Source: Acinetobacter variabilis (GTDB taxonomy: Bacteria > Pseudomonadota > Gammaproteobacteria > Pseudomonadales > Moraxellaceae). Taken from it: a DNA stretch of 64,000 nucleotides. Of this stretch, positions 31,851 to 41,500 are shown in pieces. Each line of letters opens with the position of its first letter. Position 1 is the stretch's first letter. The stretch covers positions 89,815-153,814 of the forward strand of contig NZ_KB850113.1 of the NCBI RefSeq assembly GCF_000369625.1. The letters run 5' to 3'. Position numbers and translations under genes: made by a program. Under the pieces are notes generated by a model, which had not been told where the DNA came from, did no database searches, and was given only the letters and a program-made list of their open reading frames with translations.

Positions 31851-32930
31851 ATGCAGGACAATGCTATGTCAAAATGGTTATCGCCTCTGATGGCTTTCTG
31901 TTTATCCTTCCTTATCATTGCGACACTCGCACCGATAACAGGTATTCAGATTGACCGTCAGCTTGATTTCTGGATGTTGTGGTTAGCGACCATGCTAATA
32001 CTGGCTCTTCCAGTCTGTTATCTGGAAATTGCTCTGGCGAAACGCTCAAAAACCACTGCACTACAGGCATTGTCGAGCCTTACTCGTGAAGCTGATAGTT
32101 CTCAGCGCTGGCGGATCGTCGGCTGGCTGGCAGTTGTATTTATTCCATTCCTTGCGGGTGCAATGCTCAATTATGCTTCTAATGTGATTGCAGTTGCCAA
32201 TCTCGATGTTCAGCAGCCAGTGATTTTTGCGGTGCTGGCAATTGCTGCATTTGTATTGTCGCTGATACCACGTTTAATTCTGGTTGGGATCACTGCGATC
32301 GGCGTACTTGCATCCTTGATTATGGCGAATGTGATGGGAACTGAATTACCGGCTTGGCAGGTAACACCCTTCCAATTCGTAGAGTGGGGCAATGCCACTG
32401 TATTGGCTTTGGTAGCAAGTGGTCTGGGTATGGGGCTGTATTGGCAATCAAGCTTGGCTGTCGTAAAACAGCAGGATGTTGCGACTAAAACAGCCGTACC
32501 GATTTGGGTGGCGCAGCTATTAGCGATCATCGCCTTTGGTTTCTTTGCAGTGAAAGCTGAAATCCCTGCATTTGCTTTAATCGCAGCCATTGTCGCAGCC
32601 ACTGCTTTGCTTATACAAATGGCACGTGAGCAATTACAGCAACGTCAAATAAATATCATTATTCAGTGGGCGATTGTGATTGCTGCCATCTTGGTCTGGT
32701 TAATTCCAAATGTTGCTCCAATTTTCAATAATCTGCTGATTCTTTGGGGACTGGTGATCTGTCTGATTTATGCCTTGTTTGCTGGCTGGATCATGAAAAT
32801 CAGTCATTTGCGTAAATCGATGAACTTCAGTTCAGAAGCGGTGTATAACATCTGGCGTATCGCAGTACGTATTGTCTTGCCAGTTGCAATTATTTTGGCC
32901 ATTGTTGCTGTACTAGGACAATTTTTCTGA
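31851..32930 (+). CDS. Multi-pass membrane protein resembling SNF-family sodium symporters
   Basis: 359 residues with about 10-11 hydrophobic segments. The segment LPVCYLEIALAKRSKTTALQALSSL resembles helix 2 of neurotransmitter:sodium symporters, and YNIWRIAVRIVLPVAIILAIV resembles their last helix; however the protein is much shorter than LeuT-type transporters (about 450-510). It may be a reduced or divergent member. AGGA eight bases before the ATG at 31851. The stop overlaps the start of rnfH by one base, so they are translationally linked. Substrate unknown. Confidence 0.55.
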   Translation: MQDNAMSKWLSPLMAFCLSFLIIATLAPITGIQIDRQLDFWMLWLATMLILALPVCYLEIALAKRSKTTALQALSSLTREADSSQRWRIVGWLAVVFIPFLAGAMLNYASNVIAVANLDVQQPVIFAVLAIAAFVLSLIPRLILVGITAIGVLASLIMANVMGTELPAWQVTPFQFVEWGNATVLALVASGLGMGLYWQSSLAVVKQQDVATKTAVPIWVAQLLAIIAFGFFAVKAEIPAFALIAAIVAATALLIQMAREQLQQRQINIIIQWAIVIAAILVWLIPNVAPIFNNLLILWGLVICLIYALFAGWIMKISHLRKSMNFSSEAVYNIWRIAVRIVLPVAIILAIVAVLGQFF

Positions 32931-33259
32931 TGACTGAGGCAATGATCTGGGTGACCTATGCTACCTTGGAACAACAGTTTCATATTGCCGTACCTTTCCA
33001 GCCCGACATGACCGCATTGGATGCAATTGAGCAAAGCGGAATCCGTGCACATGTAGAATTGCCTGAACCTCTGAGTCTGGGTATTTTTGGCGTTAAGCTA
33101 CAGGATCACACCCAGCCATTGGCAGTAGGGGATCGGGTAGAGATTTATCGTGCTTTAACCATTAATCCCAAGGATATTCGCCGTAAACGCGCTGAAAAGA
33201 ATCCGGTGGGCCGTTATGCCAAAGGTAACCGTTTCAAGCAAAATAAACGTTCCGATTAG
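32930..33259 (+). CDS. rnfH: RnfH-family ubiquitin-like protein
   Basis: A beta-grasp protein of 109 residues: the MIWVTYATLEQQFHIAVPF strand pair, the LDAIEQSGI helix, and LGIFGVKLQDHTQPLAVGDRVEIYRALTINPKDIRRKRAEK, which is the family hallmark. It has an extra basic C-terminal tail. RnfH lies beside bamE in most gammaproteobacteria, as here (convergent). Its molecular role is unresolved. Confidence 0.88.
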   Translation: MTEAMIWVTYATLEQQFHIAVPFQPDMTALDAIEQSGIRAHVELPEPLSLGIFGVKLQDHTQPLAVGDRVEIYRALTINPKDIRRKRAEKNPVGRYAKGNRFKQNKRSD

Positions 33260-33316
33260 TGGAATGTGGCTTTATTGAACAGATGGTCTGATTATTTGAT
33301 AAATCAATCTATTTAA

Positions 33317-33350
33317 TTAAAAAAACCCCTGATCATACAGGGGTTTTTTT
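33317..33350. terminator. Bidirectional terminator between rnfH and bamE
   Basis: AAAACCCCTG pairs with CAGGGGTTTT around an 8-base loop (about), flanked by A-run and T-run. Confidence 0.9.
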
Positions 33351-33362
33351 ATGCAAAACCGA

Positions 33363-33761
33363 TTATAGTGGTGGAGCATTTAAGATCGCTTCTTTGGAAC
33401 CTGGTAGACCTGGCTGAGATTCTGGAATGGTTTCCAGACCTTCAATACGTTCTACGATACCAGACTGATTAAAGTAAATTTTTAGATGCTGGCCTTGGGC
33501 TGCTGGGATCTTGGCTTTTTTAGCATAGGTTCCTGGGGTATAGTTGTAGATGTAGTCCCAGCGTAGCGGATTGAGCGGATCAGATACTGTTGGACTACCG
33601 AGCAGGAAACGCACCTGTTGGTGGCTCATTCCTACCTGAATTTTAGAGGCTTGTGCTTGAGTTAAAGGTGTTCCTTGAGGAATATCAACTTTGTACACAC
33701 CTAATGTCGAACAGCCGACAAGCAATGAAGTGACGAATAACGTCAGCATGATTTTTTGCAT
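33363..33761 (-). CDS. bamE: Outer membrane assembly lipoprotein BamE
   Basis: BamE (SmpA/OmlA) is a lipoprotein of the BAM complex that folds outer membrane beta-barrels. Signal peptide and lipobox LLVGC place Cys at residue 17. The mature part has YKVDIPQG, KIQVGMSHQQVRFLLGSP and RWDYIYNYTPG, the characteristic motifs. 132 residues. Divergent from fur. Confidence 0.94.
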   Translation of the reverse strand: MQKIMLTLFVTSLLVGCSTLGVYKVDIPQGTPLTQAQASKIQVGMSHQQVRFLLGSPTVSDPLNPLRWDYIYNYTPGTYAKKAKIPAAQGQHLKIYFNQSGIVERIEGLETIPESQPGLPGSKEAILNAPPL

Positions 33762-33873
33762 TTTGCTACACTATCCCAAATTAATTATGATGCATTTGAT
33801 CCAAGGATAGATCATACTGCATCTAAACTTTGTTGCCTATTCCAACTTTGATTTTGTTGAGAGACCTTTTTAC

Positions 33874-34311
33874 ATGCCTATTTCAAACCAAGATTTACGA
33901 AAAGCTGGACTGAAAGTTACCCTTCCACGAATTAAAATATTAGAACTATTAGAAAACTCTAGACAGCATCACCTTAGCGCTGAAGACATTTATAAGACTT
34001 TACTCGAACAAGGGGAAGATGTGGGTCTTGCAACTGTGTATCGTGTGTTAACACAATTTGAGGCAGCAGGGATTATCGAGCGTCATAATTTTGAAAATAA
34101 TCACTCAGTTTTTGAAATTATGCAAGAAGATCATCACGATCACTTGGTTTGTCAAAATTGCAACAAAGTCGTTGAATTTACAAATGATGTTATTGAACAT
34201 GAACAGCACGAAGTTGCGAAGAAATTTGGTTTTGCATTGACTGGTCATTCACTTAATCTTTACGGTTATTGTGACGCGCCTGAATGTCAGGAAGCTTACC
34301 GTAAGAAATAA
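33874..34311 (+). CDS. fur: Ferric uptake regulator Fur
   Basis: Fur is the iron-responsive repressor. The N-terminal winged helix has LRKAGLKVTLPRIKILELLE and VGLATVYRVLTQFEAAGII; the metal sites are HHDHLVCQNC (His cluster plus CxxC) and the C-terminal C-D-A-P-E-C. 145 residues, standard. It is divergent from bamE, as in Pseudomonas. I did not find a convincing Fur box in the 112-base shared upstream region. Confidence 0.96.
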   Translation: MPISNQDLRKAGLKVTLPRIKILELLENSRQHHLSAEDIYKTLLEQGEDVGLATVYRVLTQFEAAGIIERHNFENNHSVFEIMQEDHHDHLVCQNCNKVVEFTNDVIEHEQHEVAKKFGFALTGHSLNLYGYCDAPECQEAYRKK

Positions 34312-34330
34312 TTCAGTTTTTGGCTGAAAT

Positions 34331-34363
34331 AAAAACAGGCTTTATTAAAAGCCTGTTTTTTTT
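34331..34363. terminator. Terminator between fur and pilU
   Basis: AAAAACAGGCTT pairs with AAGCCTGTTTTT around a 6-base loop, with T-run to the right and A-run to the left, so it can serve both convergent genes. Confidence 0.92.
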
Positions 34364-34378
34364 ATGCTTGGAAAATGA

Positions 34379-35500
34379 TCAGGTTTGACCATCAAAAGTA
34401 ATATTGGAATGCGCACGTAATAAATGCTCTCCACCTTCTTCTGACAGTTTGATTTGCAGACGCAGGTCGTTTGGTGAGTCAGCATGTTTTAGTGCATCTT
34501 TATAGCTAATCTGCTTGGCCTTATACAGGTCATATAATGCCTGGTCGAAGGTTTGCATGCCCAGTTCACGTGAACGTTTCATCAGATCCTTGATCTCATG
34601 CACATCACCTTTACGGATCAGATCCGCAATCAATGGCGAATTGATCAGGATTTCAATCGCTGCACGGCGGCCATTACCATCAATGGTAGGAATCAATTGC
34701 TGTGCCACAATGGCTTTCATGTTGAGGGACAGATCCATAAACAGCTGGCTGTGACGGTCGACTTCGAAGAAGTGAATGATACGGTCGATGGCCTGGTTAG
34801 CGTTGTTGGCGTGCAGGGTCGCAAAAACCAGGTGACCGGTTTCCGCAAAGGCAATCGCATAGTCCATGGTTTCGCGAGAACGAATCTCACCAATCAGAAT
34901 CACATCTGGTGCCTGACGTAAGGTATTTTTCAATGCCACTTCAAAGGAGTCAGTATCAATGCCGACTTCGCGCTGGGTGATGATACAGCCCTTATGCTGG
35001 TGCACAAATTCGATCGGGTCTTCAATGGTAATGATATGACCTTTGGAATTTTCATTACGGTAGCCAATCAAAGAGGCGAGGGAAGTAGATTTACCCGTAC
35101 CGGTTGCACCTACAAAAATAATGATTCCGCGTTTGGTCATCGCCAGTTCTTTTAGAATAGGCGGTAACTTCAGCTCATCCATAGTCGGAATGACGGTTTC
35201 AATACGGCGCAGCACCATGCCTGGCTGATCACGTTGCTGAAAAGCACTAACACGGAAACGTGCCGATTTGTCGGGGTTGCTGATGGCGAAGTTACACTCA
35301 CGTGTGTCAGCAAATTCCTTGCGCTGCTTCTCGGTCATGATTGAGTTAAGTAGCTGCCCCACAGCCGCGCCCGGCAATTTTACCGAGCCAATCGGTACAA
35401 TCTGACCGTTAATCTTGATAGAGGGTTCAACATCGGCTGTAATGAACAGATCCGAGGCCTTTTTCTCTACCATATAGTTGAGTAAGCCGTTAAAGTCCAT
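34379..35500 (-). CDS. pilU: Type IV pilus retraction ATPase PilU
   Basis: PilU is the accessory ATPase for pilus retraction, acting together with PilT. The PilT-like N-domain is followed by FVGATGTGKSTSLASL (Walker A), ITIEDPIEFVHQHKGCIITQREVG (Asp box), VILIGEIRSRETMDYAIAFAETGHLVFATLHANN (Walker B and His box). 373 residues with the typical extended C-terminus (SEEGGEHLLRAHSNITF). Directly downstream of pilT. Confidence 0.94.
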   Translation of the reverse strand: MDFNGLLNYMVEKKASDLFITADVEPSIKINGQIVPIGSVKLPGAAVGQLLNSIMTEKQRKEFADTRECNFAISNPDKSARFRVSAFQQRDQPGMVLRRIETVIPTMDELKLPPILKELAMTKRGIIIFVGATGTGKSTSLASLIGYRNENSKGHIITIEDPIEFVHQHKGCIITQREVGIDTDSFEVALKNTLRQAPDVILIGEIRSRETMDYAIAFAETGHLVFATLHANNANQAIDRIIHFFEVDRHSQLFMDLSLNMKAIVAQQLIPTIDGNGRRAAIEILINSPLIADLIRKGDVHEIKDLMKRSRELGMQTFDQALYDLYKAKQISYKDALKHADSPNDLRLQIKLSEEGGEHLLRAHSNITFDGQT

Positions 35501-35527
35501 GATAAAACCCCAAAAAATTAATTATTT

Positions 35528-36565
35528 TTATAAGAATGATTCAGGCTGTTTTGCTGCAGTACGGGCAACTTGCGGACTGATAATACCTTTCGATACCAGC
35601 GTTTTCAGACTTTGATCCAGCGTGGTCATGCCATAGTTAGCACCGGTTTGAATCGCAGAGTACATCTGTGCCACTTTGTTTTCACGGATCAGGTTACGGA
35701 TGGCTGGAATACCGATCATGATTTCATGTGCAGCCACACGACCACCTCCATTTTTCTTCAACAGGGTTTGTGAAATAACGGCTTGCAGCGATTCAGACAA
35801 CATGGCACGGACCATGTCTTTTTCTTCAGCAGGGAACACGTCAATCACACGGTCAATGGTTTTTGCCGCTGAGGTGGTATGCAGGGTACCGAAGACCAAG
35901 TGACCGGTTTCCGCAGCAGTCAATGCCAGACGGATGGTTTCAAGGTCACGCATCTCACCGACCAGAATAATATCCGGGTCTTCACGTAATGCAGAACGTA
36001 ATGCTTCATTAAATCCATGCGTGTCACGATGCACTTCACGCTGGTTGATCAGACATTTTTTTGATTGGTGTACAAATTCGATTGGATCTTCGACTGTCAG
36101 GATATGGTCATAGCGATTGTCATTGATATAGTCCAGCATCGCTGCAAGCGTCGTTGATTTACCCGAACCGGTTGGTCCTGTCACCAGTACAATACCACGT
36201 GGATATTCACAGATATCTTTAAAGATCTGGCCCATACCTAGATCTTCAATGGTCAGTACTTTAGATGGAATAGTACGGAATACTGCGCCTGCACCGCGGT
36301 TCTGGTTAAATGCGTTCACACGGAAACGGGCCACGCCTGGAACTTCAAATGAGAAGTCAGTTTCCAGATTTTCTTCATAATCACGGCGTTGCTTGTCGTT
36401 CATGATGTCGTACACCAGTTTGTGTACTTCTTTATGTTCCAGTGCAGGCAGGTTGATGCGGCGTACTTCCCCGTCCACACGAATCATAGGTGGCAAGCCT
36501 GCTGATAAGTGTAAATCCGACGCACCATTTTTAGCAGAAAAGGCTAACAGTTCTGTAATATCCAT
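35528..36565 (-). CDS. pilT: Type IV pilus retraction ATPase PilT
   Basis: PilT is the hexameric retraction motor for twitching motility and DNA uptake. MDITELLAFSAKNGASDLHLSAGLPP is the canonical start; Walker A VTGPTGSGKSTTLAAM, Asp box EDPIEFVHQSKKCLINQREVHRD and Walker B/His box VGEMRDLETIRLALTAAETGHLVFGTLHTTSA follow. The AIRNLIRE motif, which is needed for retraction, is intact. 345 residues. Upstream partner of pilU, divergent from yggS. Confidence 0.97.
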   Translation of the reverse strand: MDITELLAFSAKNGASDLHLSAGLPPMIRVDGEVRRINLPALEHKEVHKLVYDIMNDKQRRDYEENLETDFSFEVPGVARFRVNAFNQNRGAGAVFRTIPSKVLTIEDLGMGQIFKDICEYPRGIVLVTGPTGSGKSTTLAAMLDYINDNRYDHILTVEDPIEFVHQSKKCLINQREVHRDTHGFNEALRSALREDPDIILVGEMRDLETIRLALTAAETGHLVFGTLHTTSAAKTIDRVIDVFPAEEKDMVRAMLSESLQAVISQTLLKKNGGGRVAAHEIMIGIPAIRNLIRENKVAQMYSAIQTGANYGMTTLDQSLKTLVSKGIISPQVARTAAKQPESFL

Positions 36566-36688
36566 AAGGTCCCCGAGTTCATTAAAATGTTATTTATTTT
36601 GCTAGAATAATAAGGCTTTCCCACAGCTTAACCAACACTTAGTTGATGAGCAAGGGAAAAAAATCCGCACGAAATGAGAACCCCATCA

Positions 36689-37378
36689 ATGAATATGCTG
36701 CAACAGTCACGAAATCAGGTTTTAGCTCAGATCCAGTCCGCCTGCGCTCTGGCCGGGCGTGAGCCGGATTCGGTGCAACTTCTGGCCGTCTCCAAAACCC
36801 AGCCTAGTCCTGTGCTGGCAGAAATGTATCAGGCTGGTCAGCGTGCCTTTGGTGAAAACTATTTACAGGAAGCCCTAGAAAAAATCACGGCACTCAAAGA
36901 CCTGGATATTGAGTGGCATTTTATCGGTCATGTGCAGCGCAACAAAACCAAACATCTGGCAGAAAATTTTGCCTGGGTGCATGGGGTAGATCGCCTGATT
37001 ATTGCTGAACGTTTATCTAATCAGCGTAGTGATTCTCAAGCTGCGCTTAATATCTGCCTGCAAGTCAATATTGATGGGCAGGATACTAAGGACGGTTGTC
37101 AGCCTGAGGAAGTAGCAAAACTGGTGACACAGGTCAGTCAATTACCGAATTTGCGCTTACGTGGTTTGATGGTGATTCCTGCGCCAGATAATACCCAAGC
37201 CTTTGCGGATGCCAAAGCCTTGTTCGAAGAGGTCAAAAGCCAACATGCAAAACCTGAAGACTGGGATACTTTAAGTATGGGGATGTCTGCCGACATGACT
37301 GAGGCGATTGCAGCAGGTTCTACCATGGTACGTGTGGGAACTGCCTTGTTTGGCGCACGTCCTAAAAAAGCGGACTGA
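36689..37378 (+). CDS. yggS: PLP homeostasis protein YggS/PLPBP
   Basis: A fold-type III PLP-binding protein without known catalysis that keeps pyridoxal phosphate and amino-acid pools in balance. LLAVSKTQP carries the PLP lysine; FGENYLQEALEK, WHFIGHVQRNKTKHL, VNIDGQDTKDGC, LRGLMVIPAP and LSMGMSADMTEAIAAGSTMVRVGTALFG are the family blocks. Three possible starts (36674, 36689, 36695); 36689 gives the usual N-terminus. Divergent from pilT, as in Pseudomonas. Confidence 0.92.
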   Translation: MNMLQQSRNQVLAQIQSACALAGREPDSVQLLAVSKTQPSPVLAEMYQAGQRAFGENYLQEALEKITALKDLDIEWHFIGHVQRNKTKHLAENFAWVHGVDRLIIAERLSNQRSDSQAALNICLQVNIDGQDTKDGCQPEEVAKLVTQVSQLPNLRLRGLMVIPAPDNTQAFADAKALFEEVKSQHAKPEDWDTLSMGMSADMTEAIAAGSTMVRVGTALFGARPKKAD

Positions 37379-37403
37379 TGTGTACTAACAATTGAGTTTT
37401 GGG

Positions 37404-37440
37404 AAAGCGTTATTGCAGAGTAGTTGATAACGCTTTTTTT
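37404..37440. terminator. Terminator overlapping the 3' end of the acyltransferase gene
   Basis: AAAGCGTTAT pairs with ATAACGCTTT around a 13-base loop, with T-run following on the plus strand. It ends yggS while also encoding the last residues of the convergent acyltransferase. Confidence 0.85.
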
Positions 37441-38516
37441 CTTTGGGGTTCCAGCCATTGGGCCATAAGCCAGGCAAAGAAAATTAAGCTGCACATGCTC
37501 ATAAATAAGGATAAAACGGCACCCTCAAGACCATGATCAAGCGTTGCAGGAAAGCAGCCTAGAATAAAAAGCAGTAAAGGGAAATGAGTGACATAAAGTG
37601 TATAGGAGAAATTTGCAGACTGAGGCCAAACTGGTTGATATTGGCTTTGTTGATGTTGCAGCTGCACAATCCAGCAGACAAAGGCGAGTCCCATACACAG
37701 GTTAAACGGCACAAAATAATTTACACGATATAAGTCAGCCTGTTCAATGACATGAAACTGGTAAGCATCCGCACAGGCAATCATAAACGCCAAGCCAAAC
37801 AGTACTAATTTAACGAGTTGTAGTCGATTCAAAAAACGCAGCTGAATCTGCCGGAATGAACTGGCAAAGGCAACTAGCCAGAGCAGAAAATAAAACAGAA
37901 ACTGAAAGTTCAGTATGGAAAGCCCTAGAAGCAAGATAAAAAAGCCAATTTTAGCAATTGCAGAATCTTTTAAAAAAGGCAGAAATCCGGCCAGCACATA
38001 AAACCAGACTTCAAAGCTTAGGCTCCAGAGCGGTGCATTGGCAGATACCGTCGGTGTAATAAAGCCATTGAGAAAGAATAAAGAACCCAGAAAATCCCGA
38101 GTATCAATGTTATAGGCAGTCCGGATCATCATGCCAAAACTGTTCTGGAACTCATGGCTATGTGAAGCAAAAAATGTAGGTGCTATTGCATATAGAATTA
38201 GACTGAAAGCGGATGCAAACAGAAAGGGCGGTAAAATGCGGCGATAACGCTGCCGTATATACTGCCGCAGATTAAAATTTTCATGTTTTTGGATGTTGTT
38301 CTGAATCGAAGTCCCGATTAAAAAGCCACTGAGCACAAAAAAGATCATCACAGCAGCCTGGCCTAATAGACGTACCCAGGAATATAGGCTCAGATCAAAA
38401 GGTGCGGTAAAAGCCTGAAAACTATGACTGAATAGCACCACAATGGCACTGATACCCCGTAAGCTCTCAAGTTGTAAGCTGAAATAGGGCGAGAGCTTGT
38501 CCGAGGTAGAGTTCAT
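37410..38516 (-). CDS. OafA/YrhL-type acyltransferase 3 membrane protein
   Basis: An integral membrane O-acyltransferase (acyltransferase 3 family) with about ten hydrophobic segments. Family features: QLESLRGISAIVVLFSHSFQAF (R and H of the active site), FFVLSGFLIG, YIRQRYRRILPPF, and the C-terminal YTLYVTHFPLLLFILG. Such proteins decorate LPS, capsule or peptidoglycan with acetyl groups; the target is not deducible. The gene is 3 bases after sbcC on the same strand but is unrelated in function. Confidence 0.85.
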   Translation of the reverse strand: MNSTSDKLSPYFSLQLESLRGISAIVVLFSHSFQAFTAPFDLSLYSWVRLLGQAAVMIFFVLSGFLIGTSIQNNIQKHENFNLRQYIRQRYRRILPPFLFASAFSLILYAIAPTFFASHSHEFQNSFGMMIRTAYNIDTRDFLGSLFFLNGFITPTVSANAPLWSLSFEVWFYVLAGFLPFLKDSAIAKIGFFILLLGLSILNFQFLFYFLLWLVAFASSFRQIQLRFLNRLQLVKLVLFGLAFMIACADAYQFHVIEQADLYRVNYFVPFNLCMGLAFVCWIVQLQHQQSQYQPVWPQSANFSYTLYVTHFPLLLFILGCFPATLDHGLEGAVLSLFMSMCSLIFFAWLMAQWLEPQRKKALSTTLQ

Positions 38517-38519
38517 GCT

Positions 38520-41500
38520 TTAACCTATAATTTGAATAGTACTGGCACCGGCACCGACCGGTTTCACCTGAATCTGGACCGGAATCCGTTCATGCATCTC
38601 CTGCACATGTGAAATCAGCACTACTTTACGCCCCTGACTTTGTAAATGATCTAAAGCATTCATGACCATATGTAAGGAAGCCGGGTCTAAAGTACCAAAA
38701 CCTTCATCAATAAATAGCGATTCCAGCTTCATAGAGCCGGAAGCCATATTGGCAATCGCTAAGGCCAGAGCCAGAGAGACCAGGAAAGTTTCACCGCCAG
38801 AGAGTGACAGGACAGGACGTACTTCACTGTTCATATCCAGATCGATAATCGCCAGACTTAAACTGTCTGGAATCCGGTACAGCTGATAACGCGGCGCCAG
38901 GGGCTGTAATTGCTGATTGGCATATTCGACCAGAATATCTAGATGATGTTCCTGCGCGATTTTCTGGAATTTGGTGCCTTCCTTATGGCCGATCAGGTCA
39001 TAGATCCGGCCCCAACGATATTCTTCAGCTTTGACCTGTTCAATCTGATGCTGGTAGCGTTGTAAGGTCGATTGGTTATTGGTATGTATTCTTAATTTGG
39101 TAGCAACCTCATTACAGGCATTTTCCTGTTCAGCTTTTTCCTGTGCCAGACTACTTAAGCGCAGTTCAACTTCTTCAAAGCTAAGTTCAGGCTTGGACTT
39201 CAAATGATGCTGATATTGTTCTTCCAGAATGTCCCAAGCCGTTTTGGCATTTTCAACCGCCTGATATTGTGCCTGTAATTGCTGGCGAATTTGCTGATGC
39301 TGTTGCAAGTCAATATCCAAGCAATGCTGGATATGCTCGGCATCAAATTCAGGATGTGTATTTTGCCAGTCTTGAATAGATTGCTGGCATTGCCTAATCT
39401 GCTGTTCTAGTTGCTGAATCTGGGTGATGAAACTCTGTTTTTTCAGTTCAGCTTGTTGCAAATGCTGATCATGCTGCTGGGTCATCAGACTCTGTGCCCG
39501 TAGCTGTTCATCCAACGCCTGTTGTTGTTGCTCCAGATGGTCACGCCATTCCTGTGCTTTAGGATAAATCTGTCCGGCATGTGTGAGGGTCAGATGGTTG
39601 AGCTGTTCACGTAGTGCTTTGCCCATATTCAGCGCCGTATTCATCTTTTGCTGTAACTGAGCATCATATTGTTGATGCAGGCTGAGCAGATCACGTGCCT
39701 TTTCAATCTGCTGATTTAAGCTTTGGATGTGAGTCTCTAGGGTTTTGAATTCCTGAGACTGTTTCTGACGTTGTTGCAGTTGTTGAGATAACTGCTGACA
39801 GCTTGATGAGGCATCAGTAATCCAGGATTTCTGCAAGGACTCAGGCAGTAGATGAAGAACTGGCTGAATCATTTGTTCTAGCTGTAAATGCTGCTGCATG
39901 CTAAAACGTAACTGATCTAACTGTTGCTGTTGCTGACGCCATTTTTTCCAGTCACTTTGCTGATTTTGCAGGGTCTGTGCTAGCTGCTGTTGCTCTTGTT
40001 GAAGTTGAAGCACATGCTGGCCAAGCTGTTGCTGCAAATGATCTGTACTCTGGCTTAAATCCAACAGCAAATCAAATTGCTGAAGATCCTGATTCAACTG
40101 AACCTTCTGCTGTTGTAGTGTCGTACTAAGCTGACTGCTGCGTTGCTGATGTTGCTCAATTAAGGTTTGCAGTTGAGATTGCTGGATTTGTGCTTGCTGC
40201 CATGTCTGAGTCAGTTGCTGTAGTTTTTTCTGAGCTTCCTGAAGCTGCTGATCATGTAGTTGTTGCAAAGCATTTTCTAGCAGTTTCTGATGCTGTACAA
40301 AAGGATGCTCATGACTGCCACAGACCATACAAGGCTCATTTGGTTTCAGCTGTGCACGTAATTCCTGCACACTTTGTGCCTGTAATAAACGTTGCTGAGC
40401 CAGTACTTGTTGCAATTGTTCGAAGGCCTGTTCTGCTTCCTGACGTTGTTGCTGCAATTGAACCCACTCGGTTTCTAGTTGTTTTAAACGATCATGATAG
40501 CTTTCTAACTCGCGATTCAATTGCAGGCTTTCAGTTTCTAAGAGAGCCATTTGCTGTACGGTTCGCATCAAAGCTTCAAGCTTCGAATGCTGGGTACTGA
40601 GTTGCTGTTGTTGGGTCTGGAACTGTTGGATTTGCTGTTCAAGCTGATCCAGATGAGTATAGCGCTGAGTGAATTCCTGCAAGCTGGCAGATAAAGCCTG
40701 TTGCTGCTGTTCCAGTTCAGTGCGGCTGGATTGGAAAAGTGCTGAGTGCTGCCGCATGAATTTCTGATGCAGTTCCTGATAATCCTGCAAGCGTTGTAAG
40801 GTTGCTTGTGGCTCGTCATCAAAAACCGCTAAGAAGCTCTGTTGTTCCAGTTGCTTTTGAATCTGATGGTACTGAGTCTGAACCTGTTGTGAACGTTGCT
40901 CAGTCTGCACCAGCTGATTCTGAACAGGCTGAATCTGCTGGGTTCTATAGGTCTGCTGTTCGGCTAAAAGCTGCTTATACTGCTCGCCAATCGATAGCAT
41001 TTCATGATCCAGTTTGAGTCCCTGATCCAGATAAGGTTTGATCTTCTGAAACTCTTGTTGCTGCTGTTGTTGCTGTTGCTGAATATGCTGCAATTTGCGC
41101 TGCTCACTATCACGCTGCTGCTGAACGGACGTGAATTCGGCAACAAAGTTTTGCTGCTCAGTCAGTAAATGGCTACGCTGTTTCTGAAACTGCTGTTGCT
41201 GGACAAACTGTTCCCGGATCTGCTGAAACTGATCCAGTTGATCTAATAACTGTTTTTGCGGTGTCATTTTCTGTTCAGCATCCAGCTGAACCGTATAGAT
41301 TTCTTTTTTGGCCTGAATTTCAGTATAGAGATAATGCTGCTGGCGATGCCATTTCAGGTCATTTTCCAGTACTTTTTCGCTCTGGTTTAGATGCTCAACC
41401 ACCTGTTTTAAAGTCGTGTGTTGCTGCTGTAGGGCAGCAATATCTTCTTCAGATAATAGTTCCAGATGACCGATTAATTTTTCCAGATCAGCGCGTTTTT

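Noticed and set aside
33762..33873. Fur box in the bamE-fur spacer
   Set aside because: No sequence close enough to the 19-bp consensus.
40190..40600. 136-residue plus-strand frame inside sbcC
   Set aside because: Shadow of the glutamine-rich coiled coil on the other strand; sbcC is unambiguous.
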